A DNA stretch of 64,000 bases from Nematopogon swammerdamellus (GCA_946902875.1 OX336340.1:7027739-7091738), one strand, 5' to 3'; counted from the stretch's first letter, positions 19,690-31,610 are shown. Program-made: numbers and translations. Notes: generated by a model not told the origin, from the sequence alone.

Positions 19690-19995
19690 TGTTCCGTACT
19701 CTCGTATGTATAACAATGATATGTTGCCCTCTGAATGCTACACCCACGCCTTCAACGTTAGCAAGGCTCAGTGCTGCGCATTATCTGCGAAGGTCGATTT
19801 GGACCTTCCTTTTGCTTTCCAAGCCAGTTTCTAAGTCAGCGTCATACCTGTCTGGAAGCACCTGAACCTCCTGGGCACCGCCATTTCCAAAGACGTAGGT
19901 TTCCGGCAACTAATCGAGTCTAGGGCTAAAACTGCACCCAGAAAATTGGGAATACTTTTCCGCAATCGGCGGTTCTTCTCTTCCACAATATCCCG
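19690..19995 (+). mobile_element. Non-LTR reverse transcriptase remnant in the opposite orientation
   Basis: In the plus frames I read FNVSKAQCCALSAK and then HLNLLGTAISKDVGFRQLIE...KTAPRKLGILFRNRRFF, the usual reverse transcriptase thumb pattern (FLGxxIS...KA..KLG...R..RFF). Frameshifts separate the pieces. With the adjacent minus-strand remnant it suggests LINE pieces jumbled at 19.0-20.0 kb. Confidence 0.65.
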
Positions 19996-20056
19996 CTTAG
20001 CTGAAGGGTAACTTGCATCCGAAAATATTGTTATTAGGTATATTTAATGTACCTAC

Positions 20057-20467
20057 CTTTTTTTTATGGAAACTTGACACCTACAACATCCGTGATGTCA
20101 GCCCATAACACCGGGTGAACTAGGTGCCATGTCAGTGCTTCCCTTCATTTCGCGCCGGCTACACTGAACTGGACGGAAAACACGAACTATTTACATAGCC
20201 GTTTCGACCGACGTTTCGCTCAGTGCGGTGGTAGCAACCCGGCCGGGATAAACCCTACCACCTAGTAAGGTAAGAAGGGAAGGGACGTACAGTTTAACGT
20301 GGTATCCGAACCACGGTCAGCCTCCAACAGTCGGGCGGTCATCCATCCAATAACTGACCGCACCATTAAGCTGCCGAGGCTGACGATCCCTTAGTCGACT
20401 TTTACGACATGCGACGGGGAGAGATGCAGTGGGGCTATCCTTTTTAATTACCGACCCCACACGGTAC
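20057..20467 (-). repeat. Family X repeat (copy 5) containing a degenerate 5S-like module
   Basis: Poly(T) at 20058-20065, the family X body, then at 20316-20384 a module whose minus strand contains TTGGATGGATGACCGCC and closes with matching GTCAGCCTC/GAGGCTGAC ends, as in the better copy at 29190. The remaining 5' part of family X follows to CCACACGGTAC. Confidence 0.75.
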
Positions 20468-20629
20468 ACCTACACTACATATTATGCTTACACTAGGTAC
20501 CTACATGGACATTTAATACCAATTTATTTTAGCATAGTACTGTATCTAATAATAATATTATATATCTATATAGAATTTGCGGCAGATCAGTGAGTAAGTA
20601 TGTAGATATATTACCAACAATACCATGTC

Positions 20630-20790
20630 GCTTCTTCGCGTCGCGTCGTCGCGTGTCGTCGCGCGTTCTTGGGTGTATGTATGTAACGTACCGAAACCGC
20701 GGGGGGGCGCGCGGCGCGGTGCGCGGGCGACCACGCTTCATCGCGAATAATCGCGATTCATACATGCGCCACACATTTTGCTCTATATCT
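20630..20790. promoter_or_regulatory. CpG-rich block
   Basis: A CG-dense stretch (CGTCGCGTCGTCGCGTGTCG and GGGGGGGCGCGCGGCGCGG) in AT-rich DNA. It could be a promoter or first-exon region of an unannotated transcript, but no coding sequence or splice site was confirmed. Confidence 0.2.
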
Positions 20791-21040
20791 CTGTACACAT
20801 AAGTTTAATAGATAGCAAAGTATATATTTTCGGAATCGTAATTTAATTATCTTTAATTTGATACCCCACTCAATATATTTTGAAAAACAAATTTGACATT
20901 TTGAGGTCGTGCGTCCGCCATTTTGAATTTTGAAAATTGTTTTATAGCCTATGACACTCCCGTGAATAAGACAAATCCACTGGCATAAAAATTATTCAAA
21001 TCGGCCTAGTACTTTAGGCTGTAGAGTGGAATATAGATAG

Positions 21041-21067
21041 TCACATACATACATACATACATACATA
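21041..21067. repeat. (CATA)n microsatellite
   Basis: Seven uninterrupted CATA units. The surrounding 20.8-21.4 kb shows no gene. Confidence 0.9.
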
Positions 21068-21404
21068 CACGCCAAACTCATAACCCTTCCTTTTTTGGCT
21101 TCGCCGTAGTCGGGTAAAAAATGACTCACTCCCAAAGAAAGTGAACACAGATCAAGGGGCATTTCTGGCAAAGCGCACGCAGGATAGATATTCTGTGTCG
21201 GCGTCGGCAAGCACAGGTAGTATCGTACGCTTTATAGTACTCCAACCGTCCAAGAAACATTAAAAAGACGGCAGACAAGGAATACAGACTGAACCGAATT
21301 ATTTCAAATTGAACCTTGTGTTATAATATCTTTACGGTGCATTTTAGATTGAAGATCAGGTGAGACGGCACTTTTGACGACGTCGTTACAAAGTGCAAGA
21401 AATA

Positions 21405-21595
21405 AAAAACCGGCCAAGTGCAAGTCGGACTCGCGCACCGAGATTTCCCACCACCACCACGTAAATTGTCTAGAACCACCAAACAATTTTAATTCAACCA
21501 TTCACGATTTTGAGCGGCTCGTTCGTGTCCAAGGGTTAAATGCTTGGCTTTCTAAGCAAATGGTCGTAGGTTCGAACGATCTCATTCCACGTGCA
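21405..21595 (+). repeat. Family Z fragment followed by a tRNA-like segment
   Basis: 21405-21460 repeats GGCCAAGTGCAAGTCGGACT. At 21515-21590 the plus strand has a B-box-like GGTTCGAACGA and an anticodon-arm-like GCTTGGCTTTCTAAGC, reminiscent of tRNA-Arg. No full cloverleaf forms, so I call it a tRNA-derived repeat. Confidence 0.4.
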
Positions 21596-21599
21596 CCAA

Positions 21600-24225
21600 T
21601 TTTTTACAGAATCTCAATGTCAGATTAAATTAAAATCCATGTTTTCAGAATGACCTCCTGCCTAGGTAGGTACAGCCTTAGTTGGTTTATTACGCATTCA
21701 TTACATGTACACGCATTCCAAAAGATGTCTGCGCAGTAGGTTTTTTTTTATTATTATTTAAGTATTAAATAATAAGTAACGTACTGTAAGTTAGGTACCC
21801 AATATGTACTAATTATGAACCTTAGTACGACGACGTTGTAGCTAGAATATCAATCGCAGTGTTCATTTCATGAATAGAGGTAAGAGATAATAGTGAAGTT
21901 ATAATGTCTGGAAAATCATAAAGAAGCTAGCTGTAAACCGGAGCTTTCAAGAACTCGTTTGTATCCATTATTTCGTACTTCGTAAATAGGGATTTTAAGG
22001 TACATAGGGTATATAGAAGGTACGTAAATATTATCAGCGACAAAAGTCATACTAAATGAACAACTATATTAGATTAGAACGAATCGATTCCATGTATGTT
22101 GTTTGATTGTTGATCGTTTTCGAGATATTCACGAATTTCAGTTTTTATTTTTCTATAATTTTCTATAATTCTGGCCTTGGCGAAGGTATAATTTTTTTAA
22201 GATTGTTTTGTTATTATAACGTTTTCATTATTTTTGATTTTTTTATTTTCTTTTCAGGTACCGTGTTTAATTTTTGAACATGTATAGTGTAATCGGCATG
22301 ACGAAGAACATCAGAAACCAATAATTTTGCCACATGTAATAATTGCTAAGTACCCTCGAATGCAGCGGATACCGCGATGATACATTGAGCAATTTGACAT
22401 TAAATAAATAAAAAAGAAGCGCAGAAACAGGTTTGGCCTCGCTCCCGCCAACAGTGACAGATGTCACAAGATGGCATCTACACCTGTTATGCTCTAAGAG
22501 ATTGGCGCTAGCTATCTACTATTTCCGCCGCGGCGAATATTTTGAATCAGTTTCTTCAACTGAAACTACTTATCTACATATACATACACCTAGTATTATG
22601 CACACTTTTGTGCAGATCAGAAGGTTACAGAATGTAATTTCTCCCGCCCAGGCAATCTTGTACACAATTTTTTTATAGCTCTATTACTTAGTGTACCTAC
22701 GTGTATGTGCGTATGTGTGTAAGGGTGTGTGTCTGCTGTAGCATCGTAACTCCCAAACGGATGGACCGATTTGGATACGATTATTTAACTGCACGATGCT
22801 CTCAAACCAGTACCATTATCACCACGAAAATAATTAAAATCAAGCAAGCCGAGGAGACAGCGTTGGTCTCCAATCAAGCAGCCCAGCTGGATAATAGCTC
22901 GTTCTTAAGGTCGTTAGTACGCAAGACAGCCAATATTCCTGAGCACGCACAGTGCGTAGGTAATTTGAATTTATAGGTAGTCATTTGGATTGCAATTTAT
23001 TTCCATTAGTTCACCCTCTTGTCTGGAGCGGATCGCAATGACGCGACGCGACGCTTGCTTCTTTATCTGCCTTAGGTCAGTGCTTTTGTCGGAAAAATAA
23101 TTTATTACTTAAGTACAGACAAAGCTAATTGAAATATTAAACCTTAAATATTAAAACACAAAGAATAAATATTCTGAAAAGAATGATTTATCAAATGAGT
23201 CGGACGAAAAATACCTATGTTCATTCAGTGTTTACTACTACTACTCCTGTTAACGGCGACTTCCATAGTTATATATAACACAAGGCGAAATAAAAAAATA
23301 CCTCCTTAAAAAATCGTACTACTCTGTATAGGAATTTTATAATGAATAAATTTAGTGTGTTAGAAATAAGTAAAGGTAAGAAATTGTAAAATAATATATT
23401 ATATGAAATGTAATGTGTGACATCACGTCTGAGCGGCAGTTTTGTCCAAAGACGAAATTAAAAAAAAAACTATGTATAATGTATTTGTAGTAAATACCTA
23501 CCTCTCCTCAATTCATAACTGTTTACACTTCATAACTATTTACGTTTCATAACTATTGGTTGACTGTAAGAATCTCTGTAAGGGATAAGTCCGCCTTTGC
23601 ACCTTATGTAAATTTTCTAATGTATTTGTTACTGTTTAATGTTTACTGGAGCAATAAAGAATTTGCTATCTATCTAACTATACACTTCATAACTATTTAC
23701 AAGCACAGGGGAGCTAAATCCTGTAAACAAGTGCGTCCGCCATTGGACCGAGTGAGCGAAAAATGTAGAGCACAGAAATACGCCCTAAACGTGCCCTCTG
23801 CCCTAACGAACCGCACACCTGTAACTGTAAACCTGTAAACTGCGCTCGAAATGCTGAACCGACTACAAAGACCATCGATGGACCACCGCGACCATCAGCT
23901 TTGTGAAGCGCGGACATCGGAAACAAAAGAGTTTGACGCGGGGAGGGCGCGGCGCTAAGAGCTTCTATCTACATATACATAGGGTTGCCGATCGCCCTTT
24001 CGGATGAATAGTCCTTTTAGAGCCATTTTGCCCTTTCTGAGGAAAAGGACGCGAACCGTTTCCCCCACATACTGTTCGATTACTGGGTCTGGATAGATGG
24101 ATCTGCCTGTAGATGTTTAGTTCATCTCTAGTCTAGGGAATCTAACTGGTGCGGACAATGTGACATAATGCACCAGTTTAACATTGACTTCGTGCATCGA
24201 ATGTTTATAATACTTTTTTTTTTAT
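21600..24225. other. Non-coding stretch without a recognised gene
   Basis: AT-rich sequence with only short frames. 22715-22790 contains the common repeat string CCAAACGGATGGACCGATTT. Nothing else could be assigned. Confidence 0.4.
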
Positions 24226-24229
24226 TCCT

Positions 24230-24660
24230 TTCGAACTGGGTGGCTATGCCCAAGGTCGAAACCTCAGGTGCAGCCAGTTTCACCCCCGAGGAGGTGCCAG
24301 TCCGGCTTGGAGGTGGACTAATGTCGCCGGGGAAAGGCTATTAACCCACGATTTGAAGATCCGTGGATTGTAGGAGTAGGGAAAAATTCCCTGGAAGCCC
24401 GTTCCACACATTTGCAGTGCGACACAAGAAGGATTTAGATAATCGTCAGTTCGAAGAACTCTTCTGAACAAAGGGGTGTTACGCGAGATTATGGCGGCTA
24501 TGGCATAAGGGGAGCAGCGGCCATGGTGGTACCGATAAAACAGGCTCAATGACCCAACGATACGTCCTTTTGTGAGTAATATGCCAATGAGACTAATAGC
24601 TCGTCGCTGAATAGAATCCAAGGCTGAAAGAAGGTATTCAGGGGAACCCTCCCAAAGATA
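24230..24660 (-). mobile_element. Non-LTR retrotransposon 3' end remnant
   Basis: The minus frame at 24280-24621 reads LDSIQRRAISLIG, LSLFYRYHHGRCS and then FPYSYNPRIFKSWVNSLSP, the usual C-terminal tail of several insect LINE reverse transcriptases. A related 3' segment (CCCGAGGAGGCGCCAGTCCG) recurs at 54010-54135. It is truncated and has no catalytic motifs. Confidence 0.8.
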
Positions 24661-24884
24661 ACTGTAATATTACCTATGAGTAAAATCAGCTCAACAAAAT
24701 TAAATAATATTTTGTTATAAATATAATATTACAAAATTTTAAAACGTTGACCCCTCTCGGTCGTTAAATAATGTCGCAGAAATGTAATCAATCACACTCA
24801 TCGACACATTTGAACGACCATAGCTTAATTTCGCTATGCTCAGTTACCATAATTAAAAATGTCAAAAGTCGGCAACCCTGCAGT

Positions 24885-25075
24885 AACAATAGAGCGTGGG
24901 GCGCCGCTGCCGCGTCCAGGGGTGAAAGGGCGCACGTGCGAAGTGTGGAGCGTGTGGAGAAGGCTTAGCTGAGAAAGGGGTGAAAACTAGGGGCGAAACG
25001 CGCGCTAGACTGCAAGCTAGTTCAGGAGATGCGATTATGCTGCGGAAGCTCTCTCATAGTCCTCACCACAGACGT
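24885..25075. other. GC-rich patch, no assigned function
   Basis: GCGCCGCTGCCGCGTCC and GGGCGCACGTGCGAAG lie in a ~190-bp GC-rich patch. No open frame or splice pair could be supported. Confidence 0.2.
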
Positions 25076-25596
25076 GAACCTTCACAGTGAAGATGCAGTG
25101 TATTTTACAAAGGGTTATTGTTGGTTGGAAAAGTGGAGATACCTGTGTGGCATTTTGAGAACGATTTTATTAGCAATTCTCTCACAAAATCAACCCATTT
25201 TGTGAGTCGTCGATGTCCATGCGTTACAAATTCCGTGAAATTCAATGGTTTATTACGTTTGACAAGTAAGTTATTTGTTCTGCAATTCAAAATATTTAAT
25301 AAACTAAAATTTATGTTTAACTTAAAAATTTAAATTAACCACAGTAGCTGCTTTCTTCGAAAAAATAAAAATTCTTCTCCTAGTAAATATTAGGAATCGA
25401 ACAAAGGGTTTGCTCGAATTGGCGGGGACACTACCGTGCCCCCAAATAACGAAGATCAGTGTCGATCGTTTTCATTCTTTTTAAAGATTAAACGCTTATC
25501 TAAAGGAAATCCTTTTTCCATGTTCATGGAATGTATTTGTTTTAAATATATTTTATCGATTTTAAGCATGATTTAAACTTTTCTAAAACATAATAA

Positions 25597-25723
25597 TTAT
25601 AAAGGTGAGTAAAACCTGTGCCGAAACTGAATGACAATCAATTAGCATTGAATAATTATTATTATTATTCAATGCTAATTTATTTTCATTCAGTTTTAGC
25701 ACAGGTTTTACTCACCGTTATAA
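25597..25723. repeat. 60-bp-arm hairpin
   Basis: 25597-25656 pairs with 25664-25723 (GGTGAGTAAAACCTGTGC... and complement) with about five mismatches and a 7-base AT loop. The size suits either a small MITE or a pre-miRNA-like hairpin. It lies just before the 6.6-kb duplication. Confidence 0.7.
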
Positions 25724-26136
25724 ATCTCCATCCACAATCGAGTAGGTACAGAGGAACGTTGCGAAACGGTATGCTGAATTAAATTAGCACCAAAACAAGG
25801 TTACACTCGTAATCCGCAGAGCTAAAAGAATTGCGATTTCATCAAATGAAACCTTTTGTGAGCGCAGACAGTATGCGCCCCTCCGGAGTGGTAGAGTGTG
25901 CGCCAAAGAATTCTAAACGATATAAATGTTTTTAACATCGAATAAAATTTACATCGTCATTTGTACAACACATCTACAAATGCACACAATTTGCATCAGA
26001 TAGCCGTAACTAACACCCATGTCGAGAAAGACACGAAACTACATGTCTGACACAGATAAATGTACTTAGGTACCTACCTATTTATTTGTCACTTCACCTA
26101 GTATCATCATACCATTTACAAATTATCATGTTTTTG

Positions 26137-26440
26137 TATGTAATCCGGTATGGGTAGCTGAGTCTGAGGGGTCAAAGCCCATGCTCCGAACAGTCAATAT
26201 CACCTCCGAGAAGATAAGTGTCATACCGGAGACTTTCTTTGGATTGCTGGCTATACTGGACTAGATGAGAACACAACCGAATCTGCTACGCGGGCATCTT
26301 ACATCTAATACGGTGGTGGCAACCCAGTCGGCTACAATTTGAGCCAACCACCTAGTAGGTAAGGGGCAAGGAAAGGTATCTACAGTTTTACACCGGTTCC
26401 GAACGGTGAAGCAGCAGGTGCTCGAAGAACTGATGCCTCT
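26137..26440. repeat. Interspersed repeat family Y, first unit
   Basis: Begins near GTAATCCGGTATGGGTAGCT and ends near GAAGCAGCAGGTG. A diverged second unit is at 26632-26925, and a partial one at 62503-62700. Both units recur at +6,606. No coding function; the family was not identified. Confidence 0.75.
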
Positions 26441-26631
26441 TCTGTCATTTGGAATTCCTAGGGTGGAGTCGGTCTGCGCCAAATTACAACGTAATTGGAT
26501 CGCGAGCAAAGGTTCGGCGGTTTGGAAACCGCGCACAGAAACCCACGAATGCAGGAATTATGCATCCTACATCTAGAGTAGAGCTAGGCATTACCCATGC
26601 GGAACTGTTAAGCGTACAATATGTATGTACG

Positions 26632-26925
26632 TTTTTTTTTTATGTAATCCAATATGGGTGGCTGAATCAGAGGGGCCAAAGCACATACTCTGACTAGCCA
26701 ATATCACCTCCGAGAAGTTAGGTGCCATACAGGAGACTTCCCTGGATTGCTGGCTATATGGACTAGAGGAGAACACAACCGAGGCTGCTTTGCGGCCATC
26801 TTACATCCAGTACGGTGGTACCAACCCAGTCGGCTACAATTTGAGCCTACCACCTAGTAAGGGGCAAGGGAAGGGACCTACAGTTTTACACCGGTTCCGA
26901 ACGGTGAAGCAGCAGGTGTAATGCA
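26632..26925. repeat. Interspersed repeat family Y, second unit
   Basis: Shares GTAATCCAATATGGGTGGCT, ATCACCTCCGAGAAG and TTTTACACCGGTTCCGAACG with the first unit. It leads directly into a tRNA-like segment. Confidence 0.75.
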
Positions 26926-26957
26926 CGTATATTTTTTCGTCAGAAAAAACTAATTGA

Positions 26958-27033
26958 TACACGCCGACCGGATTCGAACCTCGGACCTCCCGCATGAGAA
27001 GCCGATGCTCAAACCACTCGGCCACCCGCCGCT
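26958..27033 (-). repeat. tRNA-derived SINE head
   Basis: On the minus strand an A box TGGCCGAGTGGTTTGA and a B box GGTTCGAATCC are 40-odd bases apart in a tRNA-like layout. The T stem pairs at only two of five positions, so it is a SINE promoter and not a tRNA gene. A copy lies at +6,606. Confidence 0.65.
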
Positions 27034-27433
27034 TGACAATACATTTGACATTGACATTGACGTGACACCCTCCTCAATCGTATTTGCGAATACAGATGAA
27101 CTGTTGCGTGAAATTATAATATTCGTTGTACCTATTTCGGGCATTCCTTTATCATTTTGAACCTTGTTTACTTGTATAAGATGGGTAGCCAAGTGGTCAA
27201 ACCGGGCTCTCGATCAAACATACTACTGACTAGCTGACGAGGGCTTGATGCGAGCCGAAACGTGTGGCCATGCGCTAGTCCCGACCTCGAGTGGCACCAC
27301 CTCTACTGCCAATGGGCTCGGATATGTTCGGTGAAGCCATCGCAAGCTCAGTTCGACACCTTCCTTCCGTGTCATATCCTCGGTCATATCGTCAACACGT
27401 TATAATCTATTACATCTATTATATTGTTTAGAG

Positions 27434-27525
27434 TACCGTGGGGCCGGTACTTGAAAATAATATCCCCACTGCATCTTTCCCCGTGCATTTTGTAAAAGAC
27501 GACTAAGGGATAGAACGAGATGCCG
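27434..27525 (+). repeat. Family X head fragment
   Basis: GTACCGTGGGGCCGGTACTT through CCCCGTGCATTTTGTAAAAG to GACTAAGGGATA, the 5' part of family X only. A copy lies at +6,606. Confidence 0.7.
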
Positions 27526-28106
27526 ATTGCCGTGCAAGCTCCGCACGCCACGGAGGTCGCGTAACAAATGACTAGATCAAATTAACGATGTCTCGCGAAC
27601 TCCTAGGCCTACTACCTACGTGCCTACAACTACCCGCACCGCACGCTCATAGCGCCATCTAGCTAGAGGACAATGATCCGTTGAGAACGTTTATATGTCA
27701 CGTGAACGTGAAGATTCTAATGTATAAATAAATCGGTGGATAAATGTGAATTCGAATCTCTTTTCGTATCGAATCAATCGCTACAAAATATTAATAATTG
27801 ATTCTCATTGGTCCGTGTGTCTGTCTGTCTGTCTCGAACGGCTCGCTTTCAGCAATGCGATTTTACATCATTTCCATCATCATCATGCTATCGTAAATAG
27901 ACTGTGTAACATCATGCTATCGTAAATACGCTATGTAACATAATAATATCGTCGTCGTAATTTGCTGTCAGAGACACACGAATATCCCAAAAAACATAGA
28001 GAAATAATATACGGGGGTATACGTCTTTACGTCTATGCCAAAAAAGGATTCCTAAAATTGTTAAAATATTATTTTATTAGGACCGGGCTATACGTACATC
28101 CGGTTC

Positions 28107-28165
28107 TAGAGCGTCGTCCCTGTCGCACAGAGACGTGCGAGTTGTGCGACAGGGACGACGCTCTA
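28107..28165. repeat. Perfect 22-bp hairpin
   Basis: TAGAGCGTCGTCCCTGTCGC plus AC at 28107-28128 is exactly complementary to 28144-28165, with a 15-base loop. It is GC-rich in an AT-rich setting. The second copy is at 34713-34771. Confidence 0.8.
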
Positions 28166-29189
28166 CAATCTGATGCTCTCTTTCTAAAGCTCGACACGCA
28201 TTAATTGCTGCCGGGAACTGTACCTGGATGGTCGACAGAAAATTATTTCCTTCTTTCATTTATGATTTTTTTTTCTTTTTCTTATTGGCAAACTATCCCG
28301 TTGTTCGACTAACTTTTTTCTTAATAAAACCATCATGGGTGACCGTACCGAGGTACTTACCAATGGTGCAGGCGACAAATTACCTCTCCTCGCGACACCG
28401 CGCTTAGTGAGATGCCATGCCAACAGATCGGGGTTGTCTAGCCTATAAAAATACGACGTTTGAAGACACCGAGATTAAAGGATTCGGGAAACACACTCTA
28501 AGTAATTTATTATCCCATAATAATATAAAAACATTACTATTAGTAGGTACAGATACTACGCCTAAGTTAACAATACAAAATATATAAATTGTTCTATACG
28601 CCGAGACGGTTCATTTGAATCCAATAATTGCGAATCCTTCGAACCGTATCCAACTTTCGGGCAATTTAGTGAGATTAAAGCGAACAATTCGAGAAACAAT
28701 TTCACGAGGACGACAAAGCGATTGATAGTAGGTTTTAACGTTATTGACTCTCGAAATGGTTAAAATATTCAAATGGAATCAGGAATTTGTAATCACTTGG
28801 AAGGAATAATTGAACATTGAAAATAACTAAGATGAGAACATGAGTTTGCCTGTGAGAGTTTACGGTACCATTAAAATATCCTTAAATAGCGTGTCCTAAA
28901 GCGCAGGAATAGGTATCATATTACAAAGTCCATAATTTTCTTGACTAAAGAATAAATATCGATTTCGACTTTCATGGAAAACTAACGTAAACGTTATACG
29001 TTATTTTTTTAATTATTTTGAGAATATTTTCCATTGTAGCCGACTGCATAATTTTGGCCGCAAGCCCTTCAACAACTCGCAGACAGCGTAGATAGTTAGG
29101 ACCAGCCACAACATTTAGATATTTCCGAGGTTATTTCGCACTATTTACGAAATACTCTGAAAAGTGTGTGATCGATAGATATGATTTTT

Positions 29190-29544
29190 GTCAGCCTCGG
29201 TAGCTCAGTGGTGCGGTCGGTCGACTGTTATTAAGCAACCCTGGGTGCGGTCAGTACTTGGGTGGGTGACCGCTCGACCGTTGGAGGCTGACCGTGGGTC
29301 CCTTCCCTTCTTACCTTACTAGGGGGTAGGGTTTATCCCGCTCGGGTTGATACCACTGCACCGAACGAAACGTCGCGTCGATCGAAACGGCTATGTAAAT
29401 AGTTCGTGTTTTCCGTCCAGTTCAGTGCAGCCGACATGAATTGAAGGGAAGCACTGACATGGCACCTAGTTCACCCGGTGTTATGGGCTGACATCGCGGA
29501 TGTTGTAGGTGATGTAGCCAACCGTGTCAGTTTCCATAAAAAAA
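29190..29544 (+). repeat. 5S-rRNA-headed SINE with a family X tail
   Basis: 29190-29292 resembles the 3' two thirds of a 5S rRNA gene: TTAAGCA, then GGTCAGTACTTGGGTGGGTG and ACCGC, the internal pol III control region, closed by complementary ends GTCAGCCTC/GAGGCTGAC like helix I. The family X body and a short A-tail follow. That is the layout of a SINE3-type (5S-derived) element. The second copy is at 35796-36150. Confidence 0.8.
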
Positions 29545-29966
29545 TTATGAATGGCTGTACAGTACTTTTTAATTAAAAAAATTTATTAATTTTCATACAA
29601 AATTTTAGTATTTCAGACGTTTAGTGGGAAAAAAACTAAAGATTTTTTTGAGAAAATATCAGAACGTGTATGGAAATTAAATATAATTTGCTACTTCGTA
29701 AATAATGCGATATCGCAATTTTTTGCAGATACGTGGTGTTGGCTGGTCCTAACCATTTCGCTTGCCTCCTCTCCGCGACCCATCGATAACCCCTTGGCTA
29801 ATCAAACGAAAATGAATACGGGCTCCTCTGGCGTCTTCGGCTCGATGGGTACTAGCGGAGAAGGTTGACAGCATCATCAATATGTATGAGGGGTTGCCGA
29901 GAGTAAATATCAATCATTCAAAATGCGCTATTGTTGATCGGACTCTACCTCTTAAGTATCCCGTGA

Positions 29967-30130
29967 TAGCACAGATTACTTAATAGTTATTTCGTAACAG
30001 ATAAATGTCTCCATAGAAAAAGTTCCATACCTACGGCTTTAATAGCCTAATGTTTCACGTCGCCAATCGCTGCGTGCGAAAATGTACCTAAACGATCGAG
30101 TGTAAGTAAAGTGATTATTGCTTTGCAGCT
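29967..30130 (+). repeat. Interspersed repeat family W
   Basis: CACAGATTACTTAATAGTTA through CGTCGCCAATCGCTGCGTGC to GATTATTGCTTTGCAGCTG. It recurs at 36573-36736, inverted at 51985-52150 and degenerate at 59918-60062. No coding content. Confidence 0.75.
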
Positions 30131-30879
30131 GCGCGCAGTAGCGTGGGCGCGCGTGTAGGTATGCTCCGCGCGGCTGTCGAATTTCCACTCAATTATGCTC
30201 GCCGGCGGCCCGCCGGGCGGTAGGTAGTTAGCGCGCGCAAGTACATAGAATGCGTGAGGCCTGGTGATAGTCACAACAATTTATATTATTGTCCAAGATT
30301 TAAAAAGAAAACTAATTGAAAACGCACCCTGCTGCACACACACATAATATTACGTCATTATTGTATTATTGAAGTAAGACTTCAAAGATCTAAATTACGA
30401 AATATACTCATCATACAGAGACAACCAACGAATATCCAAATGCCATGGTCCTGGCTCCTGAAATACCTCACACGTTATTATATAGGTACTCATCATAATA
30501 AACATCAAATTTAACACCAACATACATTCAGTTTAAACCACACCGACATGTAAATAAAATGTTAGAAAAGAAGACATGTAAATAAAATGTTAGAAATGTA
30601 AGAAAATCCAAAGCAAAATAATAAGTTAAATTAAATTGTCTTTGAATTTTTCTAGACATTTATTTTGATGTGACAAAGGAACGGGACAAAGGCGTCGATG
30701 TCTTCAAACAGACTAAAAGGTACTTATTTGTAGGACAAACAATAAGAGGCGAGAGTATAAATTGCTGAAAACAATCGAGCAACAGCCCGTGAAGCGTTCG
30801 CACAAACGTTTGGGAATGTAGGCTTTTAGTTGCAGACATAACTCCGCATGATTATTTTATGAAGAAGAAGACACTAAGA

Positions 30880-30927
30880 AGAAAGGGAGGGGGGGAGGGA
30901 GAGAGCGAAGGGAGAGACAGAGATAGA

Positions 30928-30961
<34 letters not shown>

Positions 30962-30973
30962 TAGAGAGAGAGG
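30880..30973. repeat. Purine-rich (GA)n microsatellite
   Basis: GGGAGGGGGGGAGGGAGAG and then interrupted (GA)n with GATA units. The copy at 37486-37579 is identical in length. Confidence 0.9.
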
Positions 30974-31033
30974 TAATTTTAGAATTTTATACTGAAAATG
31001 TGATTGAATTTAGTTCAGTCATTATAAATTTTG

Positions 31034-31610
31034 ACCCGTGAATAATCAGCTCTTAGATTTTTTTTTCGTAGGTCCCTCGGGGGGGTCACTGGGAGTGTAA
31101 ATTCAAAAAGTAGACTGAATCAGGCTCCTGTGTATATTCGAAAAACGGTTTTTTTTTAATAGCTCGGCCATTTTTGATTTTACATTAAAACCGTGAGGAC
31201 AAAAATTGTAGGAAATTTGATTCTCTAGTTTGGTCCTCACAATTTTTCTTCTAGGATCGATATTTTGGAAATTAAATTTGAAAAAAGCGACAAATTCAAA
31301 ATATTTTCATCATCTCGTTTATTTTCAACTTTGCGGCATAAATGAAGAGGACTAAACTTGTAGAAAATCAAATTCTGAACAATTTTGGTTCCCACCTTTT
31401 TTCCCCCAAAATCGATATTGTTATTCCCCCAAAATATCGATTTTGGGGGAAAAAAGGTGAAAAAAAATCAAAAATGGCCGAGTTATTCAATAAAAACCGT
31501 TTTTCGAATATACACAGGAGCCTGATTCAGTCTACTTTTTGAATTTTCACTCCCAGTGACCCCCCCGAGGGACCTACGAAAAAAAATCCAAGAACTGATT
31601 ATTCACGGGT
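31034..31610. mobile_element. MITE/foldback element with ~147-bp terminal inverted repeats
   Basis: Starts ACCCGTGAATAATCAG and ends with its complement. The arms (31034-31181 and 31459-31610) share GTAGGTCCCTCGGGGGGGTC and AGTAGACTGAATCAGGCTCC. A further small palindrome (CCCCCAAAATCGATA) lies inside. No transposase and no clear target-site duplication. The second copy is at 37640-38216. Confidence 0.8.

Noticed and set aside
26958..27033. Functional tRNA gene on the minus strand
   Set aside because: A and B boxes are present but the T stem and acceptor stem do not pair, and it is flanked by repeat sequence.
29190..29292. Functional 5S rRNA gene
   Set aside because: Only part of the 5S sequence is present, it is shorter than 120 bases, and it continues into a repeat with an A-tail.
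30859..31041. Arg/Glu-rich 60-codon protein
   Set aside because: It is the translation of a GA microsatellite.
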